64,000 nucleotides of DNA from Mycolicibacter acidiphilus (GCF_018455725.1 NZ_JAHCLR010000001.1:186001-250000), one strand, 5' to 3'; positions 27,521 to 41,009 are shown, counted from the first letter of the stretch. Numbers and translations: made by a program. Notes: generated by a model not told the origin, from the letters alone.

Positions 27521-28938
27521 ACCACCCCCGCCGCGGCGACCGGACCGACCGGAATGCGCCGGGCCGCAAGTCATTCGACCGCAGGCCCCGGCGTAAGCCG
27601 CTGGACCCCGCCCGGCAGGCTGCTTTCGATGTGCTGCGTGCGGTCTCCGAACGCGACGCCTACGCCAACCTGGCGCTGCCGCCGCTGCTGCGGGAACGCG
27701 GAATCACCGGTCGTGACGCCGCTTTCGCCACCGAGCTCACCTACGGGACCTGCCGGGTCCGCGGGCTGCTGGATGCGGTGATCAGCGCGGCGGCGGGGCG
27801 GTCACCCGGCGCGATCGACCCGGTGCTGCTGGATCTGCTGCGGCTGGGCAGCTACCAACTGCTGCGCACCCGGGTCGAGCAGCACGCCGCGGTGGCCACC
27901 ACCGTGGAGCAGGCCGGAATCGAGTTCGACTCGGCGCGAGCCGGATTCGTCAACGGCGTGCTGCGCACGATCAGCACCCGCGATGAGGCGTCCTGGGTCG
28001 CCGAACTCGCACCGGATGCGACGACCGACCCGGTGGGCCACGCCGCGTTCACCCACGCGCACCCCCGGTGGATCGCCCAGGCGTTCGCCGATGCGCTCGG
28101 CGCCGACGCCGGCGAACTCGACGCGGTGCTGGCCAGCGACGACGAACGCCCCCAGGTGCACCTGGCGGCACGACCCGGAACGCTGACCGCAGCGGACCTG
28201 GCCACCGCGGTGGACGGCACCGTCGGCCGGTATTCGCCGTATGCGGTGTATCTGCCCGGCGGTGATCCGGGCCTGCTGGCGCCGGTGCGCGACGGCCAGG
28301 CGCTGGTGCAAGACGAAGGCAGCCAACTGGTGGCCCGCGCGCTGACGGTGGCACCCGTGGAGGGCGTCGACACTGGGCGCTGGCTGGACCTGTGCGCCGG
28401 CCCCGGCGGCAAGACCGCGCTGCTGGGCGGGATCGGCGCCGGGGTAGGCGCGCAGATCACCGCCGTGGAGCAGGCGGCCAAGCGGGCCGCGCTGGTCGAG
28501 GAGAACACCCGCGGTCTGCCGGTGCAGGTGCTGACCGCCGACGGCCGCGATGCCGGCCTGCAACCAGGCTTCGACCGGGTGCTGGTGGATGCGCCGTGCA
28601 CCGGGCTGGGGGCGTTGCGGCGGCGCCCGGAGGCGCGCTGGCGGCGTCAGCCCGCTGACGTGCCCACGCTGACCAAGCTGCAACGGGAACTGCTGGGCGC
28701 GGCGATCGCGCTGACCCGGCCCGGCGGGGTGGTGCTGTACGCAACCTGCTCGCCGCACCTGGTCGAGACCGTCGGCGTCGTCGCCGACGCGCTGCGCCGG
28801 CACCGCGTGCAGGCACTGGACACCCGCGAGTTCTTCGCGCCCACCGACCGACTGGGGGACGGGCCCTACGTGCAGCTGTGGCCGCACCGGCACGGCACCG
28901 ACGCGATGTTCGCGGCAGCGCTGCGGGTGCTGGGGTAG
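27517..28938 (+). CDS. rsmB: 16S rRNA (cytosine-967-C5)-methyltransferase
   Basis: The protein has 473 residues. The basic, probably disordered N-terminus (about 25 residues) leads into a NusB-like RNA-binding domain (about residues 28-165) and then the methyltransferase domain. The SAM motif is [15 protein letters not shown] at about residues 290-304. The two cysteines of the m5C mechanism are in [21 protein letters not shown] and [11 protein letters not shown]. This set is typical of the RsmB/Fmu family. The GTG start overlaps the fmt stop, so the pair is coupled. Confidence 0.95.
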   Translation: MNHPRRGDRTDRNAPGRKSFDRRPRRKPLDPARQAAFDVLRAVSERDAYANLALPPLLRERGITGRDAAFATELTYGTCRVRGLLDAVISAAAGRSPGAIDPVLLDLLRLGSYQLLRTRVEQHAAVATTVEQAGIEFDSARAGFVNGVLRTISTRDEASWVAELAPDATTDPVGHAAFTHAHPRWIAQAFADALGADAGELDAVLASDDERPQVHLAARPGTLTAADLATAVDGTVGRYSPYAVYLPGGDPGLLAPVRDGQALVQDEGSQLVARALTVAPVEGVDTGRWLDLCAGPGGKTALLGGIGAGVGAQITAVEQAAKRAALVEENTRGLPVQVLTADGRDAGLQPGFDRVLVDAPCTGLGALRRRPEARWRRQPADVPTLTKLQRELLGAAIALTRPGGVVLYATCSPHLVETVGVVADALRRHRVQALDTREFFAPTDRLGDGPYVQLWPHRHGTDAMFAAALRVLG

Positions 28939-28955
28939 CCCGGCACTGCGCCGAT

Positions 28956-28961
28956 TACCCT
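28956..28961 (+). promoter_or_regulatory. Candidate -10 of a leaderless rpe transcript
   Basis: TACCCT ends seven bases before ATG 28969. Confidence 0.6.
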
Positions 28962-28968
28962 TAACCCC

Positions 28969-29643
28969 ATGTCGCACCCCCTTATCGCCCCCTCGATCCT
29001 GTCCGCCGACTTCGCCCGCCTCGCCGACGAAGTCGCCGCGGTCAAGGGTGCGGACTGGCTGCACGTCGACGTGATGGACGCCCACTTCGTGCCGAATCTG
29101 ACGCTCGGACTGCCCGTGGTGCAGAGTCTGCTCAAGGCCACCGACATCCCGATGGACTGCCACCTGATGATCGACGACCCGGGCCGCTGGGCGCCGGGCT
29201 ACGCCGAGGCCGGCGCTTACAACGTCACCTTCCACGCCGAGGCCACCGAGAACCCGGTCGCCGTCGGGCGTGACATCCGCGCCGCCGGCGCCAAAGCCGG
29301 GCTGAGCATCAAACCGGGCACCCCGCTGGAGCCCTACCTGGAGATCCTGCGCGACTTCGACACCCTGCTGGTGATGTCGGTGGAGCCTGGCTTCGGCGGG
29401 CAGTCGTTCATCCCGGAGGTGCTCGACAAGGTCCGGACCGTGCGCAAACTCGTCGACGCGGGGGAGCTCTCGATCCTGGTGGAGATCGACGGCGGCATCA
29501 ACGCCGACACCGTCGAACAGGCCGCCGAGGCCGGGGTGGACTGCTTCGTCGCCGGCTCCGCCGTCTACAGCGCCGCAGACCCGGCCGCCGCGGTCGAGTC
29601 CCTGCGCCGCCAGGCGGTGGCCGCCTCACCACATCTGCGCTGA
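28969..29643 (+). CDS. rpe: Ribulose-phosphate 3-epimerase
   Basis: The protein has 224 residues and is a TIM-barrel enzyme interconverting ribulose-5-phosphate and xylulose-5-phosphate. Active-site residues appear in [48 protein letters not shown] and [10 protein letters not shown], where the two catalytic aspartates and the metal ligands are intact. It links the oxidative branch (zwf, pgl) to transketolase and also sits beside riboflavin genes that use ribulose-5-phosphate. The stop overlaps the ribD ATG (TGATG). Confidence 0.97.
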   Translation: MSHPLIAPSILSADFARLADEVAAVKGADWLHVDVMDAHFVPNLTLGLPVVQSLLKATDIPMDCHLMIDDPGRWAPGYAEAGAYNVTFHAEATENPVAVGRDIRAAGAKAGLSIKPGTPLEPYLEILRDFDTLLVMSVEPGFGGQSFIPEVLDKVRTVRKLVDAGELSILVEIDGGINADTVEQAAEAGVDCFVAGSAVYSAADPAAAVESLRRQAVAASPHLR

Positions 29644-30650
29644 TGAGCACCGTCTTCGACGCAGCGATGACGCTCGCGATCGAGCAGGCCGAGAAGGTCA
29701 AGGGCGCGACCTACCCCAACCCGCCGGTCGGCGCGGTGATCCTCGACCGCGACGGCACCGTCGTCGGCGTCGGCGCCACCAAGCCCGCCGGGCAGGCGCA
29801 CGCCGAGGTGGTGGCGCTGCGCCGCGCCGGGGAACTGGCGGCCGGTGGCACCGCCGTCGTCACCCTGGAACCCTGCAACCATCACGGCAAGACGCCGCCG
29901 TGCACCGAGGCCCTGCTGGCAGCGGGGGTGGCGCAGGTGGTGTACGCCGTCGCGGATCCCAACCCGGTCGCCGCGGGCGGGGCGGCCCGGCTCGCCGACG
30001 CCGGCGTGCAGGTGCTCACCGGGGTGCAGGCCGACGCCGTGACGACCGGACCACTGCGGGAATGGCTGCACAAGCAGCGCACCGGCCGGCCGCACGTCAC
30101 CTGGAAGTACGCCGCCAGCATCGACGGCCGCAGCGCCGCCGCGGACGGGTCCAGCCAGTGGATCACCAGCGAGGCGGCCCGGGCCGACGTGCACCGCCGC
30201 CGGGCTGCCGCCGACGCGATCGTCGTCGGCACCGGCACCGTGCTGGCCGACGACCCGACGCTGACCGCCCGACTGCCCGACGGCAGCCTGGCCGACCGTC
30301 AGCCGCTGCGGGTGGTGGTCGGAGATCGGGAGATCTCCACGGACGCCAAGGTGCTCAACGACGACTCCCGCACCATGGTGATCCGCACCCACGACCCGGC
30401 GGAGGTGCTGCGGGCACTCTCGGACCGCACCGATGTCATCCTCGAGGGCGGCCCCACGCTGGCGGGGGCGTTCCTGCGAGCCGGGGCGATCGACCGCATC
30501 CTGGCGTATGTGGCACCGATCCTGCTCGGCGGACCGATCACCGCCGTCGGCGACGTCGGCGTGCCGAACATCGCCCGCGCGCTGCGCTGGCGTTACGACA
30601 CCCTGCAGCAGATCGGACCGGACCTGCTGCTGAGCCTGGTCCCCAACTAG
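29643..30650 (+). CDS. ribD: Bifunctional riboflavin deaminase/reductase RibD (RibG)
   Basis: The protein has 335 residues. The N-terminal deaminase domain binds zinc through HAEVVAL and [12 protein letters not shown] (about residues 50-90). The C-terminal reductase domain from about residue 145 ([43 protein letters not shown]) uses NADPH. It performs the second and third steps of riboflavin synthesis from GTP. The ATG overlaps the rpe stop. Its TAG shares the palindrome CTAG with the stop of the convergent P55 gene, so the two coding regions overlap by four bases with no room for a terminator. Confidence 0.96.
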   Translation: MSTVFDAAMTLAIEQAEKVKGATYPNPPVGAVILDRDGTVVGVGATKPAGQAHAEVVALRRAGELAAGGTAVVTLEPCNHHGKTPPCTEALLAAGVAQVVYAVADPNPVAAGGAARLADAGVQVLTGVQADAVTTGPLREWLHKQRTGRPHVTWKYAASIDGRSAAADGSSQWITSEAARADVHRRRAAADAIVVGTGTVLADDPTLTARLPDGSLADRQPLRVVVGDREISTDAKVLNDDSRTMVIRTHDPAEVLRALSDRTDVILEGGPTLAGAFLRAGAIDRILAYVAPILLGGPITAVGDVGVPNIARALRWRYDTLQQIGPDLLLSLVPN

Positions 30651-32170
30651 GCGACCGGGACGACCGGTTCGGCCGCTGCCGACTCGGGGTCCTCGACGCG
30701 GGTCTTGTTGCTGCCGATCAGCAGCCCGAGCACCGCACCCACCACGCAGACGACGGCGGTGATGGTGAAGATCTCGCCGTACATCATCGACAGCGCAACG
30801 CGGGAGTTGTGGCCGACCGCAACCGCGATCTCGATCAGGTCGCGGGTCTGCGGTTTGGGCAGCCCCGCAAGAATCTGGTTGAACCGGTGCAGGCCCCACG
30901 CCGACAGCACGGCCATCCCGAGCAGCATCCCGGTCATCCGGGCCACCACCACGCCGGACGCGGCGATGCCGTGCTCGCGGGCCGGCACCACCCGCATCAC
31001 CGCGGAGGTCAGCGGACCGATCACCAGCCCCAGTCCGAGGCCGGCCACCACCAGTTCGGGCAGCACGACCACACCGAAGATCTCCGGTCGCTGGGTCACC
31101 AGATCCAGGTTCCAGGTGGAGATCCACCAGTAGCCGCCGGCGGCGATCAGCAGGCCGATCAGTGTGACGATCCGGTCGCCGATCCGGGTGGCGATGACAC
31201 CGCCGACCACGGCGCCGATCGGCAGTGCGGCCAGGAACCACAGCAGGATCATCGCCGCCTGGTCCTGTTCCTTCCCGAGCACACCCTGGGCGAACAGCTC
31301 CACGTCGACCAGCGTGACCATCAGCGCCGCCCCGGCGCACGCCGAGGAGCCGAGCGCGGCCAGGAACGGCCCGAACCGGGCACCCTTCGGGTCGATCAGC
31401 TTGGTCGGCGAGAAGAACTCCCAGGCGGCGAACGCCACCAGCGTGGCCGCGGCACCGATCAGGTACAGCGCCCCGTGGTCGGGGAGTGCCTGCTTGGCGC
31501 TGGGGTCCGGGTTGTACAGCCCGATCGTCAGCAAGCCCAGGATCACGGCCAGCAGCAGCCCGCCGACCACGTCGACCCGCTCCTGCGGCCCGTCGTCCTT
31601 GGCGCGCGGCGGGAGGCTGAAGTGGATCATCACCATGGCGAGCAGGGTCATCGGCACGTTGATCCAGAACACGTCGCGCCAGTCGCGGAGCACCCAGACG
31701 ACGAAGATCCCGTAGAGCGGTCCGAGCACGCTGCCGAGTTCCTGGGCGCCGGCGATCCAGCCGAGGACCACCGACCGGTTGCGTTCGGCCCACAGGTCGG
31801 CGCCGAGCGCGAACGTCACCGGCAGCAGCGCACCGGCGGCGACCGCCTGAATGGTGCGGCCGATCACCAGCGTGTCCAGGTCCATCGCGAGCGCGGTCAC
31901 CACCGACCCGATCGCGAACACCGCCAGGCTCAGCTGCAGCAGCAGTTTGCGGCCGAACCGGTCGGAGGCGCGCCCGAGCAGCGGCATGGCCGCGATGTAG
32001 CCGAGCAGATAGCAGGTGATGATCGGGGTGACCTGCTGGATCTTGTTGATCGGGATGCCGACACCGTCCATGATGTCGCGCATGATCGTCACGACGACGT
32101 AGGTGTCCAGCGCCCCCAGCAGGACGGCCAGGCTGCCGGCGCTGATCGCCAGCCCGCGATTGGCCCGCAT
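30647..32170 (-). CDS. p55: P55-type major facilitator efflux pump / lipid transporter
   Basis: The protein has 507 residues with about 14 predicted membrane helices (DHA2-like MFS). The loop-2 signature [13 protein letters not shown] and an acidic residue in helix 1 (ALDTYVVV) are visible. With LprG it forms the mycobacterial system that moves triacylated lipids or lipoglycans across the envelope and affects drug tolerance. lprG lies immediately upstream, its stop overlapping this ATG (ATGA). It is convergent with ribD. The gene order matches Rv1410c-Rv1411c. Confidence 0.94.
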   Translation of the reverse strand: MRANRGLAISAGSLAVLLGALDTYVVVTIMRDIMDGVGIPINKIQQVTPIITCYLLGYIAAMPLLGRASDRFGRKLLLQLSLAVFAIGSVVTALAMDLDTLVIGRTIQAVAAGALLPVTFALGADLWAERNRSVVLGWIAGAQELGSVLGPLYGIFVVWVLRDWRDVFWINVPMTLLAMVMIHFSLPPRAKDDGPQERVDVVGGLLLAVILGLLTIGLYNPDPSAKQALPDHGALYLIGAAATLVAFAAWEFFSPTKLIDPKGARFGPFLAALGSSACAGAALMVTLVDVELFAQGVLGKEQDQAAMILLWFLAALPIGAVVGGVIATRIGDRIVTLIGLLIAAGGYWWISTWNLDLVTQRPEIFGVVVLPELVVAGLGLGLVIGPLTSAVMRVVPAREHGIAASGVVVARMTGMLLGMAVLSAWGLHRFNQILAGLPKPQTRDLIEIAVAVGHNSRVALSMMYGEIFTITAVVCVVGAVLGLLIGSNKTRVEDPESAAAEPVVPVA

Positions 32171-32859
32171 CAGACCCCAGCCGGCTTCTCGACCGTGACC
32201 GGGACGTTCGGGTTGGACAGCGTCATCGTGATCGAGTTGCCCGCGCTGGGCTCCAGCTGCGCCTGCACCAGGTCGTGGTTGCCGCCCTCGACGATCCAGA
32301 CCGTGGTCGGCATCGGCGCGGACGCCTTCAGCTGGGAGGCCAGCTTGTTCACCGCGTCGGCGGGGGTCTCACCGGTGATCTTGACCGTGTCCTGGCCGTT
32401 GATCTTCTCGTGGGCGACGGACTTGGCGTCGGTCAGGTTGTCCAGCAGGTTCGCCAGCCCGCGGCTCGGGTCGAGGATCGCGCCGACGTCGTAGACGTCC
32501 TTGGCCGCGCCGATGTCGAGGTAGTCGTCGCCGGACATCGCGGCGTACAGGTCACCGTCGAGCACGACGAACTTGGCCTCGATGTCGCTGCCGCCGAGCG
32601 TGATCTTCGCGGTGCCCTTGGCGGCGGTCGCCGGGTCGGTGGTCAGGTCACCCTCCAGCGTCTTCACCGGCAGACCCTTGATCTTGCCGGCCACCGACAG
32701 CACCAGGTGTGCGCTCTTGATCCCGGCGGTGGTGGCACTGGCCTCCTTGACCAGCGGTGCAGCTTCGGGCAGCGGTCCGCCCGAGTGCTTTCCGGAGCAA
32801 CCGGTGAACAGCGTGGCGGCGGCGGTCGTGGCGACCAGGGCGGTGAGGAGTCTGCGCAT
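32170..32859 (-). CDS. lprG: LprG lipoprotein, lipid carrier
   Basis: The protein has 229 residues from ATG 32859. The lipobox LFTGC places the lipidated cysteine near residue 21. The mature domain has the LppX/LprG fold features and many lipid-cavity residues ([39 protein letters not shown]). The family binds triacylglycerols and lipoglycans and works with P55. An ATG at 32868 is in frame, but TACGAT (32867-32872) ends seven bases before 32859, so I chose the latter as a leaderless start. Its stop overlaps P55. Confidence 0.94.
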   Translation of the reverse strand: MRRLLTALVATTAAATLFTGCSGKHSGGPLPEAAPLVKEASATTAGIKSAHLVLSVAGKIKGLPVKTLEGDLTTDPATAAKGTAKITLGGSDIEAKFVVLDGDLYAAMSGDDYLDIGAAKDVYDVGAILDPSRGLANLLDNLTDAKSVAHEKINGQDTVKITGETPADAVNKLASQLKASAPMPTTVWIVEGGNHDLVQAQLEPSAGNSITMTLSNPNVPVTVEKPAGV

Positions 32860-32866
32860 GGCAGAC

Positions 32867-32872
32867 ATCGTA
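32867..32872 (-). promoter_or_regulatory. Candidate -10 of the leaderless lprG-P55 transcript
   Basis: TACGAT on the minus strand ends seven bases before ATG 32859. Confidence 0.55.
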
Positions 32873-32908
32873 TCGAGGCCACTCTGTGGAGAAGCCTTGC
32901 CGGGGACC

Positions 32909-32914
32909 TAGCCT
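32909..32914 (+). promoter_or_regulatory. Candidate -10 of a leaderless ribE transcript
   Basis: TAGCCT lies six bases before ATG 32921 (three before GTG 32918). The lprG and ribE elements are back to back, about 36 bases apart. Confidence 0.6.
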
Positions 32915-32920
32915 GATGTG

Positions 32921-33520
32921 ATGTTCACCGGAATTGTCGAGGAACTGGGTGAGTTGGTGGCCCGCGAGGAGCTGGCCGACGCCGCACGGCTGCTCATCGC
33001 GGGCCCCACCGTCACCTCCGACGCCCGCCACGGCGACTCGATCGCGGTCAACGGGGTCTGCCTGACGGTGGTCGACGTGCTGGACGGCGGCCGGTTCACC
33101 GCCGACGTGATGCGGGAGACCCTGAACCGCTCCAGTCTGGGATCGCTGCAGGTCGGCGGCCCGGTCAACCTGGAACGCGCCGCCGCACTGGGCAGCCGGC
33201 TGGGCGGGCACATCGTGCAGGGCCACGTCGACGGCACCGGGCGGGTGCTGGCCCGCACACCCGGCGAGCACTGGGAGGTGGTGCGGGTCGCGCTGCCGGC
33301 TGCGCTGGCCCGCTACGTGGTGGAGAAGGGCTCGATCACCGTCGACGGCATCTCGCTGACGGTTTCGGGGGTCGGACGTGACGGGGACGACTACTTCGAG
33401 GTGTCGTTGATTCCGACCACCCTGGAGTTGACGACGCTGGGTCGGGCCCCGGTCGGGACGGTCGTGAACCTGGAAGTGGACGTGATCGCGAAGTACGTGG
33501 AGCGGTTGCTGCAGCGGTAG
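32921..33520 (+). CDS. ribE: Riboflavin synthase alpha chain
   Basis: The protein has 199 residues and dismutates two molecules of lumazine to riboflavin. Two similar lumazine-binding domains are seen: the first begins MFTGIVEELGEL, with SIAVNGVCLTVV; the second begins near residue 98 with GGHIVQGHVDGTG and has SITVDGISLTVS. GTG 32918 is one codon upstream, but family members begin MFTGI and the -10 spacing suits 32921. It is divergent from lprG. Confidence 0.95.
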   Translation: MFTGIVEELGELVAREELADAARLLIAGPTVTSDARHGDSIAVNGVCLTVVDVLDGGRFTADVMRETLNRSSLGSLQVGGPVNLERAAALGSRLGGHIVQGHVDGTGRVLARTPGEHWEVVRVALPAALARYVVEKGSITVDGISLTVSGVGRDGDDYFEVSLIPTTLELTTLGRAPVGTVVNLEVDVIAKYVERLLQR

Positions 33521-33547
33521 CAGTTCTGATGCCACCAGCCGACCCAA

Positions 33548-34447
33548 TCAGTCCGAGTCGAGCGTCTTGGTGATTTCGCGGCGGCGTTGCTCATCGATGA
33601 CGCCCTTGAGTTCGCGGAATGCCGCAACGTAGGCCTGCACTGCATCGGCAGCGTCCGAATGGGAAGCCGGCGGCGCGGCTTCAACCCCGTAGAGCTCGGC
33701 GGCAAGCTGACGCCGTGCCTCGTCGCGACGTTCGGCGAGCCTCGCATCTTCGCGTTCCTGAGCCAGGGTTCGATCGACATGGCGCGCTTGGCTAGCACAG
33801 TCGTCGAGTATCTGGGCACGCTGTTTGACGGCGCTCCGCAGATGCTTGACCGCGCGTTCGGCGTCGCGAACCATGCTGGTGTCTTCGTCACTCGGTCGGG
33901 GGATGGCCTTCGACTTCGCGGCCAATTTCTCCATGCGGCGAGCTTGCTTCAGGGTTCCGGTGATCATCGTCAAATCGGCAGAGAAATCCAGGTCGTCCGC
34001 GTCGCCCAGCCAGCCGTCTCGGGCGGCCTCCGTCGCCATGATGCCGTCAACGGCACGCTGTGCACGAGCGATGAGCGAGAGTCCGTCTTTACCGAAATCA
34101 TCAATCCGTTTGCGTGCTGCGACTCTCTCCCGGGCGGCAGCACGTCTCCCCTCTTCGGCCACACGTATTCGACGTTGTTCGTCGGTCTCAAGCACCGGCG
34201 CCGAATGACGAATGATCGACACCGCCGTCAACCCCACCGCAATGGGTAAGACGAACCAGGCGCCGCCCAGTTCCGCCATCAAGACTGTCAATAGCAATGT
34301 GAAGAAGCTGATGGCGAGAATGACGGCGAGCTCTGTATTCGACGCCGGCGCCCGACCGAACGGGAATATGAGATTCACAACACCGGCGATGAGGCCGCCG
34401 ATGACAAGCAACACCAGAAGTACCGCGAGTACGATTCCCCAGACCAT
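33548..34447 (-). CDS. Membrane protein with two N-terminal helices and a long coiled-coil domain, unknown
   Basis: The protein has 299 residues from ATG 34447, chosen because AAGGAGGAC lies eight bases before it. Two membrane helices occupy about residues 3-27 (IVLAVLLVLLVIGGLIAGVV) and 40-80. The remaining 200 residues are charged and helical, rich in Arg, Glu and Ala (EEGRRAAARERVAARKRI, EREDARLAERRDEARRQLAAELYG), which suggests coiled coil in the cytoplasm. I recognise no family. It lies between ribE and ribBA but on the opposite strand, so it interrupts the riboflavin cluster; parts of it are less GC-rich than the neighbours (32 of 60 bases at 34261-34320). It may be an acquired gene. 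Confidence 0.75.
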   Translation of the reverse strand: MVWGIVLAVLLVLLVIGGLIAGVVNLIFPFGRAPASNTELAVILAISFFTLLLTVLMAELGGAWFVLPIAVGLTAVSIIRHSAPVLETDEQRRIRVAEEGRRAAARERVAARKRIDDFGKDGLSLIARAQRAVDGIMATEAARDGWLGDADDLDFSADLTMITGTLKQARRMEKLAAKSKAIPRPSDEDTSMVRDAERAVKHLRSAVKQRAQILDDCASQARHVDRTLAQEREDARLAERRDEARRQLAAELYGVEAAPPASHSDAADAVQAYVAAFRELKGVIDEQRRREITKTLDSD

Positions 34448-34735
34448 GACGGGGGTCCTCCTTGGGGTGCGCTGATGGCGATCCTCGCCGGCTGGCGATT
34501 CGTCGTTCGGAAACCCTGGCCTCGCCAACTTTAACGGGACGCGGTGACAGCACTGCGGGTTCGATTCGGCCCCTGAACGGAATCACCGACGGGATGGGGA
34601 AAGTCCATCGGTCGACCGCCGTCGAATCCCGATCAGTCAGCGACGGTGTCCGCTGCTGGTCGGCGGTGGTTCATACTGGACAGCGAACCGCGTCGATCCC
34701 GGCGTGCGGCGATGACGAGCACAAGGTGGCAGAAG
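34448..34735. other. Intergenic region upstream of ribBA
   Basis: The 288 bases hold the ribosome-binding site of the leftward coiled-coil gene and the promoter region of ribBA. CATACT at 34672-34677 is a possible -10 for ribBA. I looked for an FMN riboswitch and for a tRNA around GGTTCGATTC (34548-34557) and could support neither. Confidence 0.4.
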
Positions 34736-36947
<2,212 letters not shown>

Positions 36948-36999
36948 CCCCGTGGCGCCGATCCTCAGCGCCCGACTCCGTCGTGCTTGCGATCGTCGC

Positions 37000-37005
37000 T
37001 AGCCT
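37000..37005 (+). promoter_or_regulatory. Candidate -10 of a leaderless uvrC transcript
   Basis: TAGCCT ends seven bases before GTG 37013. Confidence 0.65.
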
Positions 37006-37012
37006 GGTAACC

Positions 37013-38992
37013 GTGCCAGACCCTGCGACCTACCGCCCGGCACCCGGATCCATCCCGGTCGAACCGGGCGTCTACCGGTTCCGGGACACCCACGGGCGGG
37101 TCATCTACGTCGGCAAGGCGAAGAGCCTGCGGTCCCGGCTGACGTCGTACTTCGCCGACATCGCCGGACTGCACCCGCGCACCCGGCAGATGGTGACCAC
37201 CGCCGCCGGTGTCGAGTGGACGGTGGTCAACACCGAAGTCGAAGCGCTGCAACTGGAATACAACTGGATCAAGGAATTCGATCCGCGGTTCAACGTCCGC
37301 TACCGCGATGACAAGACCTACCCGGTGCTGGCCGTCACCCTCAATGAGGAGTACCCGCGGCTGATGGTCTACCGCGGCCCACGCAAGAAGGGGGTGCGGT
37401 ACTTCGGCCCGTACTCGCACGCCTGGGCGATCCGCGAAACGCTGGACCTGCTGCTGCGGGTCTTCCCGGCACGCACCTGCTCGGCGGGGGTGTTCAAACG
37501 CCAGCAGCAGATCGGCCGGCCGTGCCTGCTCGGCTACATCGGCAAGTGCAGCGCGCCGTGCGTCGACCGGGTCAGCGCCGAGGAGCACCGGCAGATCGTC
37601 AACGACTTCTGCGACTTCCTGTCCGGCAAGACCGACCGCTTCATCCGGCACCTGGAGAAGCAGATGACCGAGGCGGCCGAACGGCTCGACTTCGAGAAGG
37701 CGGCCCGACTGCGCGACGACATCGCTGCGATGAAGCGGGCGCTGGAGAAGCAGGCGGTGGTGCTCGGCGACGGCACTGACGCCGATGTGATGGCGTTCGC
37801 AGCGGACGACCTGGAGGCCGCGGTCCAGGTGTTCCACGTGCGCGGCGGCCGGGTGCGTGGTCAGCGCGGCTGGGTCGTCGAGAAGTCCGGCGACCCCTCA
37901 GATTCCGATGACCCCTCAGATCCCGGTGACGGGCAACTGGTGGAGCAGTTCCTGACGCAGTTCTACGGCGATCAGTCCGAACTCGGCGACGCCGCGGACG
38001 AGGCCAGCAACCCGGTGCCGCGCGAGGTGCTGGTGCCCTGCCTGCCGGACAACGCCGGCGAGCTGACCGACTGGCTGTCGGGCCTGCGCGGATCCCGCGT
38101 TTCGCTGCGGGTCGCCGCCCGCGGTGACAAACGCACCCTGGCCGAGACCGTGCAGCGCAACGCCAAAGACGCACTGGTGCAACACAAACTCAAGCGGGCC
38201 GGTGACTTCAACGCCCGTTCCGCGGCACTGCAGAGCATCCAGGACGCGCTCGGACTGGCCGATGCGCCGCTGCGGATCGAATGCGTCGACATCAGCCATG
38301 TGCAGGGCACCGACGTGGTCGGCTCGCTGGTTGTGTTCGAGGACGGCCTGCCCCGCAAATCCGACTACCGGCACTTCGCGATCAAAGAGGCTGCGGGGGA
38401 GGGGCGTTCCGACGACGTCGCCTCCATCGCCGAGGTGACCCGGCGGCGCTTCAAACACCACCTGGAGGCGCAGGAGGCGGGAGTCCTTGCCCCGGAAGGT
38501 AAGTCGCGGAAGTTCGCCTATCCGCCGAACCTGTATGTCGTCGATGGCGGTGCGCCGCAGGTGAATGCGGCGCAAGCGGTGCTCGACGAACTCGGCATCA
38601 CCGACGTGGCGGCCATCGGCCTGGCGAAGCGACTGGAGGAGGTGTGGGTGCCCTCGGAGCCGGATCCGCTCATCCTGCCCCGGCAGAGCGAGGGACTGTA
38701 CCTGCTGCAGCGGATCCGCGATGAGGCGCACCGCTTCGCGATCACCTACCACCGCAGCAAACGGTCGAAGCGGATGACGGCGTCTGCGCTGGATGCGGTG
38801 CCCGGTCTCGGCGAGCATCGGCGCAAGGTGCTTATCTCGCATTTCGGGTCGGTGGCGCGGCTGAAAAAGGCTACCGTCGAAGAGCTCACCTCGATTCCGG
38901 GGATCGGCGCGGCGACCGCCGCCGCCGTCCTCGAAGCGCTGGGGGCCGGCGATGCGGCGGACACCGCTGAACAGCAACGGAAGTCGGGATGA
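37013..38992 (+). CDS. uvrC: Excinuclease ABC subunit C
   Basis: The protein has 659 residues and makes both incisions in nucleotide excision repair with UvrB. The N-terminal GIY-YIG nuclease has [25 protein letters not shown] domain lies around residues 200-240 ([28 protein letters not shown]), where UvrB binds. The RNase H-like nuclease has [20 protein letters not shown] and [12 protein letters not shown]. The C-terminal helix-hairpin-helix pair is in [22 protein letters not shown] and [17 protein letters not shown]. The open frame extends far upstream, but only GTG 37013 fits the family N-terminus and a leaderless -10. A DPSD repeat near residue 300 is a small insertion. The stop overlaps rapZ. 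Confidence 0.97.
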   Translation: MPDPATYRPAPGSIPVEPGVYRFRDTHGRVIYVGKAKSLRSRLTSYFADIAGLHPRTRQMVTTAAGVEWTVVNTEVEALQLEYNWIKEFDPRFNVRYRDDKTYPVLAVTLNEEYPRLMVYRGPRKKGVRYFGPYSHAWAIRETLDLLLRVFPARTCSAGVFKRQQQIGRPCLLGYIGKCSAPCVDRVSAEEHRQIVNDFCDFLSGKTDRFIRHLEKQMTEAAERLDFEKAARLRDDIAAMKRALEKQAVVLGDGTDADVMAFAADDLEAAVQVFHVRGGRVRGQRGWVVEKSGDPSDSDDPSDPGDGQLVEQFLTQFYGDQSELGDAADEASNPVPREVLVPCLPDNAGELTDWLSGLRGSRVSLRVAARGDKRTLAETVQRNAKDALVQHKLKRAGDFNARSAALQSIQDALGLADAPLRIECVDISHVQGTDVVGSLVVFEDGLPRKSDYRHFAIKEAAGEGRSDDVASIAEVTRRRFKHHLEAQEAGVLAPEGKSRKFAYPPNLYVVDGGAPQVNAAQAVLDELGITDVAAIGLAKRLEEVWVPSEPDPLILPRQSEGLYLLQRIRDEAHRFAITYHRSKRSKRMTASALDAVPGLGEHRRKVLISHFGSVARLKKATVEELTSIPGIGAATAAAVLEALGAGDAADTAEQQRKSG

Positions 38993-39930
38993 GCGGCGAA
39001 ACAAGCGAGGCACCACCGACGGACATGCCGGAATCGGGCACCGTCGCGGCCGATCCGGGAATCGACGTCGTCCTGGTGACCGGACTGTCCGGGGCAGGTC
39101 GCGGCACCGCGGCCAAGGTGCTCGAAGACCTGGGCTGGTATGTGGCCGATAACCTGCCGCCGGACCTGATCACCCGGATGGTGGATCTGGGCCTGGCCGC
39201 CGGTTCGCGGATCACCAAGCTGGCGGCGGTGATGGATGTGCGCTCGGCCGGGTTCACCGGCGACCTGGATTCGGTGCGCACCGAACTGGCCACCCGCGGC
39301 GTCAACCCGAGCGTGCTGTTCATGGAGGCGTCCGACGACGTGCTGATCCGCCGGTACGAGCACAACCGGCGCAGCCACCCGCTGCAGGGCACCCAGACGC
39401 TCACCGAGGGCATCGCCGCCGAACGGACGATGCTGGCGCCGGTGCGTGCGGTCGCCGACCTGGTCATCGACACGTCGGTGCTGAGCGTGCGGGAGCTGCG
39501 CGAGAACATCGAGAAGGTGTTCGGGGGTGACGCGGTGAGCGCCCCGACCAGCATCACCGTCGAATCGTTCGGGTTCAAATACGGGCTGCCGATGGACGCC
39601 GACATGGTGATGGACGTGCGGTTCCTGCCCAACCCGCACTGGGTCGACGAACTGCGCCCGCACACCGGCCAGCACCCCGCGGTGCGCGACTACGTGCTCG
39701 GGCAGCCCGGCGCCGACGAATTCCTCACCACCTACCATCGGCTGCTGTCGCTGGTGGTCGGCGGCTATCGCAGGGAGGGCAAGCGGTACATGACGGTGGC
39801 GATCGGCTGCACCGGCGGCAAGCATCGCAGCGTGGCGATCGCCGAGGCGCTGGCCCGGCTGCTGGATGCCGAGGACACCCACGACGAACTGGCGGTGCGG
39901 GTGCTGCACCGGGATCTGGGCCGCGAATGA
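38989..39930 (+). CDS. rapZ: RapZ/YvcJ-type nucleotide-binding protein
   Basis: The protein has 313 residues. The P-loop is [20 protein letters not shown]; the usual Lys is Arg, which I also recall in the M. tuberculosis protein, so ATP/GTP hydrolysis is uncertain. The C-terminal half carries the conserved [24 protein letters not shown] and [15 protein letters not shown], the domain that in E. coli RapZ binds small RNA and senses glucosamine-6-phosphate. The ATG overlaps the uvrC stop. The uvrC-rapZ-yvcK-whiA order is conserved in actinobacteria. Confidence 0.93.
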   Translation: MSGETSEAPPTDMPESGTVAADPGIDVVLVTGLSGAGRGTAAKVLEDLGWYVADNLPPDLITRMVDLGLAAGSRITKLAAVMDVRSAGFTGDLDSVRTELATRGVNPSVLFMEASDDVLIRRYEHNRRSHPLQGTQTLTEGIAAERTMLAPVRAVADLVIDTSVLSVRELRENIEKVFGGDAVSAPTSITVESFGFKYGLPMDADMVMDVRFLPNPHWVDELRPHTGQHPAVRDYVLGQPGADEFLTTYHRLLSLVVGGYRREGKRYMTVAIGCTGGKHRSVAIAEALARLLDAEDTHDELAVRVLHRDLGRE

Positions 39931-41009
39931 CGCTGAGCACCGGACCGGGCGCGAACCCGGCCATCGTCGCACTCGGTGGCGGGCACGGGCTGTACGCGAC
40001 GCTGTCGGCGGCCCGCCGGCTGACCCCGCACGTCACCGCGGTGGTGACCGTCGCCGACGACGGCGGGTCGTCGGGCCGGCTGCGCAGTGAACTGGACGTG
40101 ATCCCGCCGGGGGACCTGCGGATGGCGCTGGCGGCGTTGGCGTCCGACACCCCGACCGGGCGACTGTGGGCGACCGTGCTGCAGCACCGGTTCGGCGGCA
40201 CCGGGGCGCTGGCCGGGCATCCGATCGGCAACCTGCTGCTGGCCGGCCTCAACGAGGTGCTGGCCGACCCGGTTGCCGCGCTCGACGAGGTGGGCCGGAT
40301 GCTCGGTGTCAAGGGCCGGGTGCTGCCGATGTGCCCGATCGCGCTGCAGATCGAGGCCGACGTCTCCGGGCTGGACGCCGACCCGCGGCTGCCGCGGATG
40401 ATCCGTGGTCAGGTCGCGATCGCCACCACCCCGGGCAAGGTGCGCCGGGTCCGGCTGCTGCCGGGCAACCCGCCGGCCACCCGGCAGGCCGTCGACGCGA
40501 TCATGGCCGCCGACCTGGTGGTGCTGGGCCCGGGGTCCTGGTTCACCAGCGTGATCCCGCACCTGCTGGTGCCGGGCCTGGCCGCGGCGCTGCAGGCGAC
40601 CAAGGCGCGACGGGCGCTGGTGCTCAATCTGGTGGCTGAACCGGGGGAGACGGCCGGCTTCTCCGCTGAGCGGCATCTTCAGGTGCTCGGCCAGCACGCG
40701 CAGGGTTTCAGCGTCGACCATGTGATCGTCGACGCCGGCCACGTGCCCAGCGAGCGGGAGCGCGACCAGTTGCGGCGGGCTGCGGCGGTGTTCGCCGCCG
40801 AGGTTCGGTTCGTCGATGTCGCCCGACCTGGTACACCTTTACATGACCCGGGCAAGCTGGCGGCAGCCTTGGACGGGGTCCGGGACGCCGGTACGGCGTC
40901 GTTGACGGTCCCGACCCCTGTTCCGCCGCAGGTCGAGGGTGGGGGCCGGCGAACCGGCGTGAGTGGACCTAGCGGGATCGGGCCGGGAGGTAACGAGTCG
41001 TGGCGATGA
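39927..41009 (+). CDS. yvcK: YvcK/CuvA family gluconeogenesis and cell-wall factor
   Basis: The protein has 360 residues. It begins with the family motif [18 protein letters not shown], and [17 protein letters not shown] is the UDP-sugar-binding region known from structures of this family. In mycobacteria the homologue (CuvA) affects peptidoglycan synthesis and nutrient use and localises to growth sites. The last 40 or so residues are Pro/Gly-rich and poorly conserved ([16 protein letters not shown]). The ATG overlaps rapZ and its end overlaps the whiA start by ten bases. Confidence 0.93.
   Translation: MTLSTGPGANPAIVALGGGHGLYATLSAARRLTPHVTAVVTVADDGGSSGRLRSELDVIPPGDLRMALAALASDTPTGRLWATVLQHRFGGTGALAGHPIGNLLLAGLNEVLADPVAALDEVGRMLGVKGRVLPMCPIALQIEADVSGLDADPRLPRMIRGQVAIATTPGKVRRVRLLPGNPPATRQAVDAIMAADLVVLGPGSWFTSVIPHLLVPGLAAALQATKARRALVLNLVAEPGETAGFSAERHLQVLGQHAQGFSVDHVIVDAGHVPSERERDQLRRAAAVFAAEVRFVDVARPGTPLHDPGKLAAALDGVRDAGTASLTVPTPVPPQVEGGGRRTGVSGPSGIGPGGNESWR

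Noticed and set aside
34545-34565. GGGTTCGATTCGG resembling a tRNA T-loop
   Set aside because: The flanking bases do not pair into a T stem, and no acceptor or anticodon arm can be drawn around it.
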